Shown in pieces: positions 1 to 6,144 of a stretch of DNA of 11,132 bases (position 1 is the first letter of the stretch; every line of letters starts with the position of its first letter). Source of the DNA: an uncultured Corynebacterium sp. (GTDB lineage Bacteria > Actinomycetota > Actinomycetes > Mycobacteriales > Mycobacteriaceae). The position numbers and the translations under genes are program-made. The stretch is from NCBI GenBank assembly GCA_946222625.1, contig CAMILJ010000057.1:1-11132 (forward strand), in the 5' to 3' direction. The notes under the pieces were generated by a model. It made no database searches. It was not told the DNA's origin and was given only the letters and a program-made list of their open reading frames with translations.

Positions 1-289
1 TGGCGACGATACCGATGCCGGCGAGGGCCTGTGCCCACTTCGGCTCACCGGAGATAGAAGACTTCTGGCCGAAGATGTTCTGGCCGTTTGCTTCCTTCTG
101 GGCGTCGAGTGCCTTGCCCAGCTCGGAGGAGCCGCCTGCCTTCTGGTTGCCCTGCTGCTCGCCAGCAGATGCGGAAGAGTTGGTGGCGGAATCGTTGCTG
201 CTGCCCTCTGCGGCGGAAGCAACGGTGGCGCCGCCGAATGCAACAGCGAGAGCGGTAGCACCAGCAATGGTGGCCTTGCGAATACGCAT
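1..289 (-). CDS. Small secreted acidic protein, paralogue 1 (C-terminus cut by window edge)
   Basis: The ATG at 289-287 opens a frame that stays open to the window edge, giving 96 codons without a stop. AAAGGA lies 8 nt before the start, a good ribosome binding site. Residues 1-27 look like a Sec signal peptide: basic MRIRK, an Ala/Val/Gly core, then an ASA-A cleavage site. The mature part is a Ser/Asn/Gln/Glu-rich, low-complexity segment (about 28-57), followed by an IFG motif (72-74), an EPKWA motif (82-86) and the beginning of a Gly/Ala-rich hydrophobic stretch that runs off the window. The same order occurs in the two genes upstream, so this is a third paralogue of one family. The signal-peptide region is also clearly related at DNA level to the gene at 1040-1471. 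I do not recognise a named family; an envelope or secreted role is inferred from the signal peptide only. Confidence 0.85.
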   Translation of the reverse strand, partial: MRIRKATIAGATALAVAFGGATVASAAEGSSNDSATNSSASAGEQQGNQKAGGSSELGKALDAQKEANGQNIFGQKSSISGEPKWAQALAGIGIVA

Positions 290-355
290 AGTGTGAATCC
301 TTTTAAACCTCGTAGGAACTGGAGTAACTATAGGGTGTCCCAAGTCACTGGAGCG

Positions 356-361
356 ATTCTA
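356..361 (-). promoter_or_regulatory. Candidate -10 box of secreted paralogue 1
   Basis: On the minus strand TAGAAT fits the corynebacterial TAnnnT -10 pattern. It would give a leader of roughly 60 nt before the start codon at 289, containing the AAAGGA ribosome binding site. No convincing -35 hexamer is visible at the expected distance. The call rests on the -10 alone. The separate 5' leader and the terminators at 523-586 suggest this gene has its own promoter. Confidence 0.35.
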
Positions 362-522
362 GCGTAAACATTGGAGGGATTCACGAAATCTTCACCACTA
401 GCTTTCCCATTTCCCTCTTAGAGAGCTCTAGTTACTTAGCTACGTTCACAGCCACATTAAACCGCTAAGAAATGATCAAGCCAGCATCAAGATTGTCCCG
501 AATCATTAGAAAATCTGGCATG
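362..522. other. Non-coding stretch between secreted paralogues 1 and 2
   Basis: This part of the 311-bp gap (290-600) holds no supported gene. It is more AT-rich than the surrounding coding DNA and contains an 8-bp palindrome, AGAGCTCT, at 422-429. It presumably holds the upstream control region of the gene starting at 289. No other repeat or RNA structure was recognised. Confidence 0.4.
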
Positions 523-558
523 CAAAAGCGCCCATCCTCAAGAAAAGAGGATGGGCGC
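523..558 (-). terminator. Distal intrinsic terminator of the secreted-protein operon
   Basis: A perfect 12-bp stem (528-539 pairs with 547-558, GCGCCCATCCTC in the left arm) closes a 7-nt loop. Read on the minus strand it is followed by TTTT (527-524). It is the second of two hairpins downstream of the stop codon at 601 and separates this operon from the paralogue starting at 289. Confidence 0.8.
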
Positions 559-560
559 TA

Positions 561-586
561 GAAAAAGCGCGCTGAGCTAGTCAGCG
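561..586 (-). terminator. Proximal intrinsic terminator of the secreted-protein operon
   Basis: Minus-strand CGCTGA-CTAGC-TCAGCG forms a 6-bp stem (570-575 with 581-586), followed by CGC and five T (566-562). It lies 14 nt after the stop codon of the gene ending at 601 and directly precedes the longer terminator, making a tandem pair. Confidence 0.6.
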
Positions 587-600
587 TACCCGCAGCTTAA

Positions 601-999
601 TTAGCGGCGGAAGATCGGATCGAGCACGTGCTGCGGAACGATGTTGTTGTACACAGCGAAGTTGTAAGCAGCGATCAGAGCGCCAGCGATAGCGGTGCCG
701 AAAGCAGCGAAGGTGCCATCGCGCCAGATCTCAGCCCACAGCGGGTTGTCTTCAGCCTTCTCCTTGCCGAAGAGATCCTCGCCGGAGACCTTCTTGTCAC
801 CCTCGGTAGCGTCGCCCCACTTGGAGGACAGGGTAGCGTCGGAGTCGTTCTCCTTGACCTTGTCGCCAGCGGAGGACAGCTCGGAGGAGGTGGTGTTGGT
901 CTCGGTATCGGCCTCTGCAGCGAAAGCAACGGAGGTACCAGCGAAAGCAACGGAAACAGCGGTTGCAGCAGCAACAGCGGCGGTGCGGAAGTTACGCAT
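601..999 (-). CDS. Small secreted acidic protein with C-terminal membrane segment, paralogue 2
   Basis: I place the start at ATG 999 (132 aa), not the in-frame ATG at 1077, because AAAGG lies 10 nt before it and the signal peptide then begins at residue 1 (MRNFRTAAVAAA). The likely signal peptide is residues 1-27/28 with an AFA-A cleavage site. Residues about 29-73 are acidic and Ser/Thr-rich. The family motifs follow: LSSKWG (57-62), DLFG (75-78) and NPLWA (85-89). A hydrophobic Gly/Ala-rich segment (about 96-117) contains YNF (112-114). A short tail ends in Arg-Arg. This suggests an exported protein anchored by its C-terminus, with the acidic part outside the cell membrane. It lies 40 bp after the paralogue ending at 1040 with no terminator between them, so they are probably co-transcribed. 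Codon use is strongly biased to GAG, AAG, AAC and CTC-type codons, hinting at high expression. Function unknown. Confidence 0.85.
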   Translation of the reverse strand: MRNFRTAAVAAATAVSVAFAGTSVAFAAEADTETNTTSSELSSAGDKVKENDSDATLSSKWGDATEGDKKVSGEDLFGKEKAEDNPLWAEIWRDGTFAAFGTAIAGALIAAYNFAVYNNIVPQHVLDPIFRR

Positions 1000-1039
1000 G
1001 AAATTTAAGCCTTTCGGAAAAGTGTGTGAGGGAGACGTC

Positions 1040-1471
1040 TTAGAAGGACGGGCCGTGGACGAAGAAGTTGTAAACAACGCCGATCAGGCCAGCCACGGAA
1101 GCGACGGCGCTAGCGATGCCCAGGCCGTAGAAGGTCTTGGCCCAAGTCGGCTGATCGCCGAGGGAGGTGCAGTCCTGGTCGGTCTCGTCAGCGTCGCAGT
1201 GCTCGTGCTTGGAGGAGCCGAAGATGGCGCGGCCGTCAGCCTCAGTGCCCTTGTTGTCGTTCTCATCAACGTAGAACCAGTCACCAATCTTGGAGGACAG
1301 GGAAGCCTCGCCCTTGGTGCCTTCCTCGGAAGCGGAGGAGCCGTTCTCCTGGGAGGTGGAGGAGGCGTTCTCGTCCTGCGGAGCAGCGTCCTGTGCGAAA
1401 GCGACGGTGGAGCCGCCGAAGGTAACAGCGAGAGCAGTAGCGCCGGCGATGGCTGCATTGCGGATACGCAT
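1040..1471 (-). CDS. Small secreted acidic protein with C-terminal membrane segment, paralogue 3
   Basis: The start at ATG 1471 (143 aa) is chosen over the in-frame ATG at 1564 because AAGGA lies 8 nt upstream and the protein then begins with a signal peptide (MRIRNAAIAGATALAV, cleavage near AFA-Q at 26-27). The mature part has a Ser/Glu/Asn-rich acidic region (27-57), LSSKIG (58-63), AIFG (82-85), QPTWA (107-111) and a hydrophobic segment (about 114-138) containing YNF (134-136), ending HGPSF. Compared with its neighbours it has an acidic insert of about 15 residues with two cysteines, Cys92 and Cys101. These are its only cysteines and could form a disulfide outside the membrane. It is the first gene of a probable two-gene operon. 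The exported, membrane-anchored topology is inferred; the molecular role is unknown. A mycomembrane porin-like or envelope scaffold role is possible but unsupported by any recognised domain. Confidence 0.85.
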   Translation of the reverse strand: MRIRNAAIAGATALAVTFGGSTVAFAQDAAPQDENASSTSQENGSSASEEGTKGEASLSSKIGDWFYVDENDNKGTEADGRAIFGSSKHEHCDADETDQDCTSLGDQPTWAKTFYGLGIASAVASVAGLIGVVYNFFVHGPSF

Positions 1472-1565
1472 ATCAAAAGTCCTTAGTGTCGTACGTGCAA
1501 GGCCTCTGGTTATGAGGTCTTGATTTACAGGGATAGGGATTAGTTTGGTATCCCCAAAACACACT

Positions 1566-1588
1566 GAGCCGGTAGAGAGTATCGGCTC
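1566..1588 (-). promoter_or_regulatory. Hairpin and candidate -10 upstream of the secreted-protein operon
   Basis: GAGCCGGTA (1566-1574) and TATCGGCTC (1580-1588) form a 9-bp stem with one G-T pair around a 5-nt loop. The minus-strand hexamer TACTCT (1581-1576) lies inside it and fits TAnnnT. If it is the -10, transcription would begin near 1569 and give a leader of about 100 nt before ATG 1471. The hairpin could instead be the terminator of mtr, which ends 224 bp upstream in the same direction, but its 3' side has only a weak T-run. Confidence 0.3.
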
Positions 1589-1669
1589 GTTCCGGTGTCC
1601 GTAATTAACCTAGCCAACGGTCAGGCAAAATGCACGTCAGTTGGAGCGTTCTTTTATCGCCTGCCTGTT

Positions 1670-1690
1670 ATCACCCCCGGAATGGGTGAT
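1670..1690. repeat. Perfect 7-bp inverted repeat in the mtr/secreted-operon gap
   Basis: ATCACCC (1670-1676) and GGGTGAT (1684-1690) form a perfect stem around a 7-nt loop. On the plus strand it is followed by TTTCTT, but no plus-strand gene precedes it. On the minus strand, where the genes lie, there is no T-tract. It may be an operator or an RNA hairpin in the read-through transcript; nothing more can be said from sequence. Confidence 0.3.
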
Positions 1691-1779
1691 TTTCTTAAAG
1701 GTTTCTGGCAGATGTTGCTGGCGTTAAAACGTGCTTGTAGTGGCGTTCAGCGGGAATAGTGAATCTAGTTCAACGACAA

Positions 1780-1795
1780 TGTGAAAAACGTCACT
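1780..1795. promoter_or_regulatory. CRP-family (GlxR-like) operator candidate
   Basis: The sequence TGTGA-N6-TCACT matches the CRP/GlxR palindrome TGTGA-N6-TCACA at 9 of 10 fixed positions. The usual central TA is absent. It lies just beyond the stop of mtr and about 310 bp upstream of the secreted-protein operon start codon, whose promoter is the obvious candidate target. GlxR is the cAMP-responsive global regulator of corynebacteria (established knowledge); binding here is inference. Confidence 0.4.
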
Positions 1796-1811
1796 CATTT
1801 CGATGTAACTT

Positions 1812-3188
1812 TCACTCTAGCCACTCTAGTCCCAAAACTGCGTTTTCCACTACTTCTGGCAGTGCCGGATGGATCCAATACTGTGAGCGGGCGAACTTGC
1901 GCATGTCGAGGTCGTAGCTCATCGCGGTGATCAGTTGCTGTATAAGCGTGGAGGCCTGTGGGCCCATGATGTGGGCGCCGAGGAGCTTGCCGGTGGCCCG
2001 GTCGGCCACGAGCTTGCAGATGCCCGTTGAGTCTTCCATGGCCCAGCCATAGGCAACGTCGCCAAAGTTTTGCACCTTTACTGTGACGTCGTAGCCCTCC
2101 TCGCGGGCTTGCGTCTCAGTGAGGCCGACCGTCGCAATCTGTGGGTGCGTAAAGACGGCGGCGGGAACGTGTTCGTGGGGCATGGGCTGGAGATCATCCG
2201 GGTGCAGCAGATTATGCTGCACTGCTCGTTGCTCCGCATTGGCCACGTGCTTGAGCATGTATGGAGATGAAACATCCCCGAGCGCCCACACGCCTTCACA
2301 CGTTGTGCGGCCGAACTCGTCGACCTTAATGCGTCCGTCCTCGTGCATCTCGATGCCGCTGGCGGAAAGATCCATCTGGTCGCCGTTGGGCTGGCGTCCC
2401 GTGGCAACGAGGATGGCTTCTGCCTCCACGACGTCCCCGCTATCCAAGGTAAGGCGTACTCCGTCCTCGGTTTCATCGAGCGCTGTGGCGGTGCCGATGC
2501 GGACGTCGAAGCGCTTGCGTGCGATGTCGTTGAAGCGGGAGCTTAGGTCCTCATCGAGGAAACGGAGGAATTTCTCCGAGCGGTTGACCACGGTGACGTC
2601 GGTCCCCAGCCCGTCGAAGACGTGAGCAAACTCCATAGCGATATAACCGCCACCGACCACTATGAGGCTGCGCGGCTGCTTCTCAAGCCGCATGATGTCT
2701 TCGTTGGTGTGAACCGGGGCAGTGGCGCTGGCATAAGGCTCGGGTAGCACGGGACGTGAGCCGGTAGCAATGACAATATTGTCACCGGTGATGATGTCCT
2801 CACCCGCCTGCAGGGTCTTTGGCCCGATGAACCGAGCGTGCTGATCGAAGACTGTAATATTGGGCGTTTCTTCGCCGCGGCGGTACTCTTCGCCGCCTCG
2901 GGCAATCTGATCAATACGGTTGTGGAACACGCGCTTGACGATGCCCTCCCAATCAACACCATCCGCGTGGGCGCTGAGCCCAAGGCGCGTGGCCTCGCGC
3001 GCGGCAAGCGCAACGTCGGCGGCGTAGACGTACATCTTCGTGGGGATGCAGCCTACGTTGAGGCACGTGCCGCCGAAAGTTCCCTTCTCAATGATGGCGA
3101 TGGATTTATCATCAAACTCGGGCGAGGGGATTGAATTTCCCGAGCCGGTGCCGATGATGACGAGATCAAAGTGCTGTGCGGAAGTCAT
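1812..3188 (-). CDS. mtr: Mycothione reductase
   Basis: This is an NADPH-dependent flavoenzyme of the pyridine nucleotide-disulfide oxidoreductase family. It reduces mycothiol disulfide (MSSM) to mycothiol and so keeps the main cytosolic thiol of Actinobacteria reduced. The FAD-binding GTGSGN lies at residues 13-18, the redox-active pair in GTCLNVGC is Cys42/Cys47, and a central GGGYIAMEF gives the NADPH-binding fold. ALGDVSSPYMLKHVAN and DVAYGWAMED closely resemble the M. tuberculosis Mtr as I remember it. The C-terminal HPALPEVVE supplies the catalytic His440-Glu445 pair. At 458 aa the length is normal. I choose ATG 3188 rather than 3197: neither has a Shine-Dalgarno sequence, but TAGAAT (3201-3196) is a -10 box 7 nt before 3188, which predicts a leaderless mRNA. 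The 3197 ATG overlaps that box. The alpha/beta hydrolase gene lies 67 bp upstream in the same direction. Confidence 0.95.
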   Translation of the reverse strand: MTSAQHFDLVIIGTGSGNSIPSPEFDDKSIAIIEKGTFGGTCLNVGCIPTKMYVYAADVALAAREATRLGLSAHADGVDWEGIVKRVFHNRIDQIARGGEEYRRGEETPNITVFDQHARFIGPKTLQAGEDIITGDNIVIATGSRPVLPEPYASATAPVHTNEDIMRLEKQPRSLIVVGGGYIAMEFAHVFDGLGTDVTVVNRSEKFLRFLDEDLSSRFNDIARKRFDVRIGTATALDETEDGVRLTLDSGDVVEAEAILVATGRQPNGDQMDLSASGIEMHEDGRIKVDEFGRTTCEGVWALGDVSSPYMLKHVANAEQRAVQHNLLHPDDLQPMPHEHVPAAVFTHPQIATVGLTETQAREEGYDVTVKVQNFGDVAYGWAMEDSTGICKLVADRATGKLLGAHIMGPQASTLIQQLITAMSYDLDMRKFARSQYWIHPALPEVVENAVLGLEWLE

Positions 3189-3195
3189 GCCGATC

Positions 3196-3201
3196 ATTCT
3201 A
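3196..3201 (-). promoter_or_regulatory. Candidate -10 box of mtr (leaderless start)
   Basis: Minus-strand TAGAAT is followed by exactly 7 nt and then ATG 3188, placing the predicted transcription start at or next to the A of the start codon. No Shine-Dalgarno sequence is present. The -35 region is not recognisable. If correct, mtr has its own promoter inside the 67-bp gap and does not depend only on the hydrolase gene. Confidence 0.5.
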
Positions 3202-3255
3202 AAGGTTGACTAGCCGCAAACCGTGCAGGCTTTTAGGAGCGCGAGGCGCGGGAAG

Positions 3256-4257
3256 TTAATCTGTCTCAAGTGGTACTACTGTCCTCAACCATTCCGCCGT
3301 GGTGGAGAGAGCGTCTTGTAGCGGCTCGGGGCGCGAGAGGAAAAGATCGTGGCGCCCATTGTTGACAACGTGGAGCGTGTAGCGAGCACTGAGCTCCTTG
3401 GCCCAGCGCTGGCTTTGCCGTACATCAACGACAACATCGGCGGTATTGGAAGACTCGCTGTATGGCCGGTTGAGCTCGGAGCGTCCAGAGGTCATAGTGA
3501 GCAGCGGAAGCCCAATGTTGATGTGGCCGGAGTGGATTGCGTCGAAGCCGCGGAAGACTGCCGCAACCCAACCCAGGAACTTGGGGTGCCCGCCCAACGG
3601 CTTAAGGCGAAGATCGAAGTCCCAGTCACCCTGTTCCCCGGAATAGACTGACTCCCCATAGGTTGTGAGGTCACCGGCGGGTATTTCGAGTCGTGGGGCG
3701 ATGGCAGCGCCGGCATAGATAACGTGCTTGAGTGCCTCATAGGCACTATTCGGTATTCCCATCATGGCAAGCCAGGGGCTGTTGAATACGACACCAGCGA
3801 TGCGTGCGAATCGCTCGCGATCATGGCGGCGAAGGCGATCGAGCCAGAGCGCGGTAATGGTGCCAGCGGTGGAGTGGCCCATGATGATGACACGCTGGTT
3901 GGGGAGGACATCGAGAGCCGCGTTGAGATCAGCGTCGTAGTACTGCAAGTCGCTGATGTAGTGCCAGGTCTGTCCGTCTCGTCGAGAGCGTCCGCACTTA
4001 CGCAGGTCGAGGGCGTAGAAGGCATAGCCGAGCTCATAAAAGTACCGCGCCACGTGGTCGTGGAAGAAATAGTCCGTCATCCCGTGGACCCACAGTAAGG
4101 CGGGCCGATCATCATGGGCATCGCCGCTGGGGCAATAGCGCACGAGCGTCGCGCAGACATTGCCTTCGCCGTCAGGGTCGGTGCCGAGTTCGAGTGAGGC
4201 GGCCTGGAAGTCGGGGCCGAGGATATCTTCTGACCATTCGAGTTCGTTATGCGTCAT
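3256..4257 (-). CDS. Alpha/beta hydrolase, serine hydrolase of the lysophospholipase/S33 type
   Basis: The translation (333 aa from ATG 4257) has the marks of an alpha/beta-hydrolase fold enzyme. There is an oxyanion-hole strand LLWVHGM (54-60), a DLRKCGRS turn (84-91), and the nucleophile elbow GHSTAG with Ser129. His303 in NGRHDLF is the likely catalytic histidine, and Asp274 or Asp278 in TADVVVD the likely acid. No signal peptide is visible, so it is probably cytosolic. The substrate cannot be read from the sequence; an ester, thioester or acylglycerol is plausible. The start is uncertain. ATGs at 4368, 4266 and 4257 are in frame without a good Shine-Dalgarno sequence. TATCAT (4270-4265) sits 7 nt before 4257, the same arrangement as in mtr, so 4257 is preferred. 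The residues upstream of 4266 look non-homologous and translate the control region. It precedes mtr in the same direction and diverges from mqo. Confidence 0.85.
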   Translation of the reverse strand: MTHNELEWSEDILGPDFQAASLELGTDPDGEGNVCATLVRYCPSGDAHDDRPALLWVHGMTDYFFHDHVARYFYELGYAFYALDLRKCGRSRRDGQTWHYISDLQYYDADLNAALDVLPNQRVIIMGHSTAGTITALWLDRLRRHDRERFARIAGVVFNSPWLAMMGIPNSAYEALKHVIYAGAAIAPRLEIPAGDLTTYGESVYSGEQGDWDFDLRLKPLGGHPKFLGWVAAVFRGFDAIHSGHINIGLPLLTMTSGRSELNRPYSESSNTADVVVDVRQSQRWAKELSARYTLHVVNNGRHDLFLSRPEPLQDALSTTAEWLRTVVPLETD

Positions 4258-4264
4258 GGGATTC

Positions 4265-4270
4265 ATGATA
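4265..4270 (-). promoter_or_regulatory. Candidate -10 box of the alpha/beta hydrolase gene
   Basis: Minus-strand TATCAT fits TAnnnT and is followed by 7 nt and ATG 4257. As at mtr, an in-frame upstream ATG (4266) overlaps the -10 box, so it could not be translated from a transcript starting here. No -35 element is evident. Confidence 0.45.
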
Positions 4271-4355
4271 GGTCGCGCGGCCAGATGCGTCCGGCAGGGC
4301 GGAGCGCCGCCGACAAATGCCCTGCACCACAAATGGGGTAGCAACTTCGAATTCG

Positions 4356-4379
4356 GGCATTTATTCATTCAGGAATGCC
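4356..4379. repeat. Dyad GGCATT-N12-AATGCC in the hydrolase/mqo divergent region
   Basis: Two 6-bp half-sites in inverted orientation lie about 100 bp upstream of the hydrolase start and 180 bp upstream of the mqo start, within the 301-bp divergent region (4258-4558). The spacing, about two helical turns between half-site centres, would suit a dimeric regulator. The surrounding 4350-4420 stretch is AT-rich relative to its flanks. No known operator consensus was recognised. Confidence 0.25.
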
Positions 4380-4415
4380 TATTTCGCAATTAGGGGCGTA
4401 AAGTGGAATTAATGC

Positions 4416-4466
4416 TTGACGGACCTTCCGCAGGGGTGGTCTGTATGCCAGCTTGGACCCTAGCAT
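4416..4466 (+). promoter_or_regulatory. Candidate mqo promoter region
   Basis: TTGACG (4416-4421) resembles a -35 hexamer, but no matching -10 lies 16-18 nt downstream. TAGCAT (4461-4466) fits the -10 pattern TAnnnT followed by nG. Using the latter, transcription would start near 4473 and give a leader of about 86 nt before the GTG start at 4559. The two elements are too far apart to form one promoter, so only one can be correct. Confidence 0.25.
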
Positions 4467-4558
4467 CGTCGAGCGCTTTCTCACCGCGCCCTGTGCACCC
4501 ACATGTGCGGGGCATTTGACCACATCGAATACATCGACTTAAAGAGGTAGTAAGTACA

Positions 4559-6061
4559 GTGTCCTCCGATAAGAAGACAGCACAAGTAGTAGACGAGGTT
4601 GAGGTCGCACTCATTGGTGCAGGTATTATGAGCGCCACCCTCGGCGCCATGCTGCGTGAGCTCGAGCCCAGCTGGACCCAGATGGTCTTCGAGCGCCTGG
4701 ATGGCCCTGCGCTTGAGTCCTCCTCCCCGTGGAATAACGCTGGTACTGGCCACTCCGCGTTGTGCGAGTTGAACTACACCCCGGAGAAGAACGGCCGCAT
4801 TGATGTTTCCAAGGCCATGAACATTAATGAGAAGTTCCAGATCTCGCGCCAGTTCTGGTCCCACCAGCTCAACAACGGCATTCTTACTGACCCGAAGGCC
4901 TTCATCAACCCAGTTCCGCATGTGTCCTTTGCGCAGGGTTCCATCCAGGTTGACTACCTGAAGCGCCGCTTCGATGCGCTGAAGGATAACCACATGTTCC
5001 CAAACATGCAGTTCAGCGATGATGACGCTACCTTCCAGGAAAAGCTTCCCCTGATGTCGCAGGGCCGCGACTTCAACGCCCAGAAGGTCGCCATTTCCTG
5101 GACTGAGGTTGGTACCGACGTCAACTTTGGTGCCTTGGCCAAGCAGTTCTTCACCGCGGCTAAAGCAGCAGGCACCGAGATCCGCTACGGCCACGAGGTC
5201 GTTGATATCAAGCGCGATGGTTCCAAGTGGCGCGTGGTGGCAAAGAACCTGCACACCGGTGACTACGAGGCTATCCACGCCAAGTTCGTCTTTGTGGGCG
5301 CAGGCGGCTACGCGCTCGACCTGCTGCGCAAGGCTGGGGTCCGTGAGGTCTCTGGTTTCGCAGGCTTCCCGGTTTCCGGTCTGTGGCTGCGCTCTAAGAA
5401 CCCGGATCTGATTAAGCAGCACCACGCCAAGGTTTATGGCAAGGCTGCCGTGGGCGCTCCGCCGATGTCCGTGCCGCACCTGGATACCCGCGTCATCGAT
5501 GGCGAGCAAGGCTTGCTGTTTGGCCCGTATGGTGGCTGGTCCCCGAAGTTCCTCAAGAAGGGCTCCTACCTGGACCTGTTTAAGTCCATTCGCCCGGATA
5601 ACATCACCTCTTACCTGGGCGTTGCTGCACAGGAGTTCGGCCTGACCAAGTACCTGGTTACTGAGGTCCTCAAGGACTTTGACAAGCGCGTCGAGACCTT
5701 GAAGGAGTACGTCCCGAGCGCAGATCCGGCAGATTGGGAGACCGTCATCGCCGGCCAGCGCGTCCAGGTGATTAAGCCGGCGGGTGCACCGCAGTTCGGC
5801 TCCTTGGAGTTCGGTACCACCCTCATCAATAACCCTGAGGGCAACATCGCCGGCCTGCTCGGAGCTTCCCCGGGAGCGTCCATCACCCCGGCCATCATGG
5901 TGGAGCTGCTAGAGCGCTGCTTCGGTGAGCACATGATCCAGTGGGGCGATAAGATTCAGGAAATGATTCCTTCCTACGGCACCAAGCTCTCCAAGGACAA
6001 GAAGCTCTACAACGAGATGTGGGAGTATACGCAGAAGACCCTGCAGCTTGAGTCCAAGTAA
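4559..6061 (+). CDS. mqo: Malate:quinone oxidoreductase
   Basis: Mqo is an FAD-dependent peripheral membrane enzyme. It oxidises malate to oxaloacetate and passes electrons to the quinone pool, linking the TCA cycle to respiration; it is the main malate-oxidising route described in corynebacteria. The 500-aa length is standard. The N-terminal dinucleotide fold ALIGAGIMSATLGAML (residues 17-32) and family signatures such as PWNNAGTGHSALCELNYTP, NPVPHVSF, GYALDLLRKAG, FPVSGLWLR, GLLFGPYGGW and SLEFGTTLINN match the C. glutamicum enzyme as I remember it. The start is a GTG; AAGAGG lies 11 nt upstream, a slightly long but usable spacing. The codon bias is strong, consistent with a well-expressed central-metabolism enzyme. 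It diverges from the hydrolase/mtr genes and is followed by a long structured region ending in a strong terminator at 6278-6345. Confidence 0.97.
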   Translation: MSSDKKTAQVVDEVEVALIGAGIMSATLGAMLRELEPSWTQMVFERLDGPALESSSPWNNAGTGHSALCELNYTPEKNGRIDVSKAMNINEKFQISRQFWSHQLNNGILTDPKAFINPVPHVSFAQGSIQVDYLKRRFDALKDNHMFPNMQFSDDDATFQEKLPLMSQGRDFNAQKVAISWTEVGTDVNFGALAKQFFTAAKAAGTEIRYGHEVVDIKRDGSKWRVVAKNLHTGDYEAIHAKFVFVGAGGYALDLLRKAGVREVSGFAGFPVSGLWLRSKNPDLIKQHHAKVYGKAAVGAPPMSVPHLDTRVIDGEQGLLFGPYGGWSPKFLKKGSYLDLFKSIRPDNITSYLGVAAQEFGLTKYLVTEVLKDFDKRVETLKEYVPSADPADWETVIAGQRVQVIKPAGAPQFGSLEFGTTLINNPEGNIAGLLGASPGASITPAIMVELLERCFGEHMIQWGDKIQEMIPSYGTKLSKDKKLYNEMWEYTQKTLQLESK

Positions 6062-6117
6062 TTTCTCCTTTCGGCTCGTAGGTGCTCGCCTCGCAGGTAA
6101 TTCTCAGTAACTGGCAG

Positions 6118-6144
6118 GGAGCGTTCAGTGCACCGGAACGCTCC
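6118..6144. repeat. Perfect 9-bp inverted repeat downstream of mqo
   Basis: GGAGCGTTC (6118-6126) pairs perfectly with GAACGCTCC (6136-6144) around a 9-nt loop. No T-tract follows on either strand, so it is not a typical intrinsic terminator. It is the first of three successive hairpins between mqo and selO. Confidence 0.5.

Noticed and set aside
1..1471. The three repeated genes as a mobile element or CRISPR-like array
   Set aside because: There are no terminal inverted repeats, no transposase and no short regular repeats. The similarity is confined to coding sequence and leaders, as expected from gene duplication.
695..1486. Plus-strand 263-codon open frame across the two secreted-protein genes
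   Set aside because: It is antisense to two genes with signal peptides, ribosome binding sites and shared motifs. Its own translation is low-complexity Gly/Val/Ser and has no recognisable domain. Strong codon bias in the real genes removes stops on the other strand.
4481..5509. Minus-strand 342-codon open frame inside mqo
   Set aside because: It lies opposite the clearly homologous mqo frame and its translation resembles no protein I know. It is a shadow caused by biased codon use.
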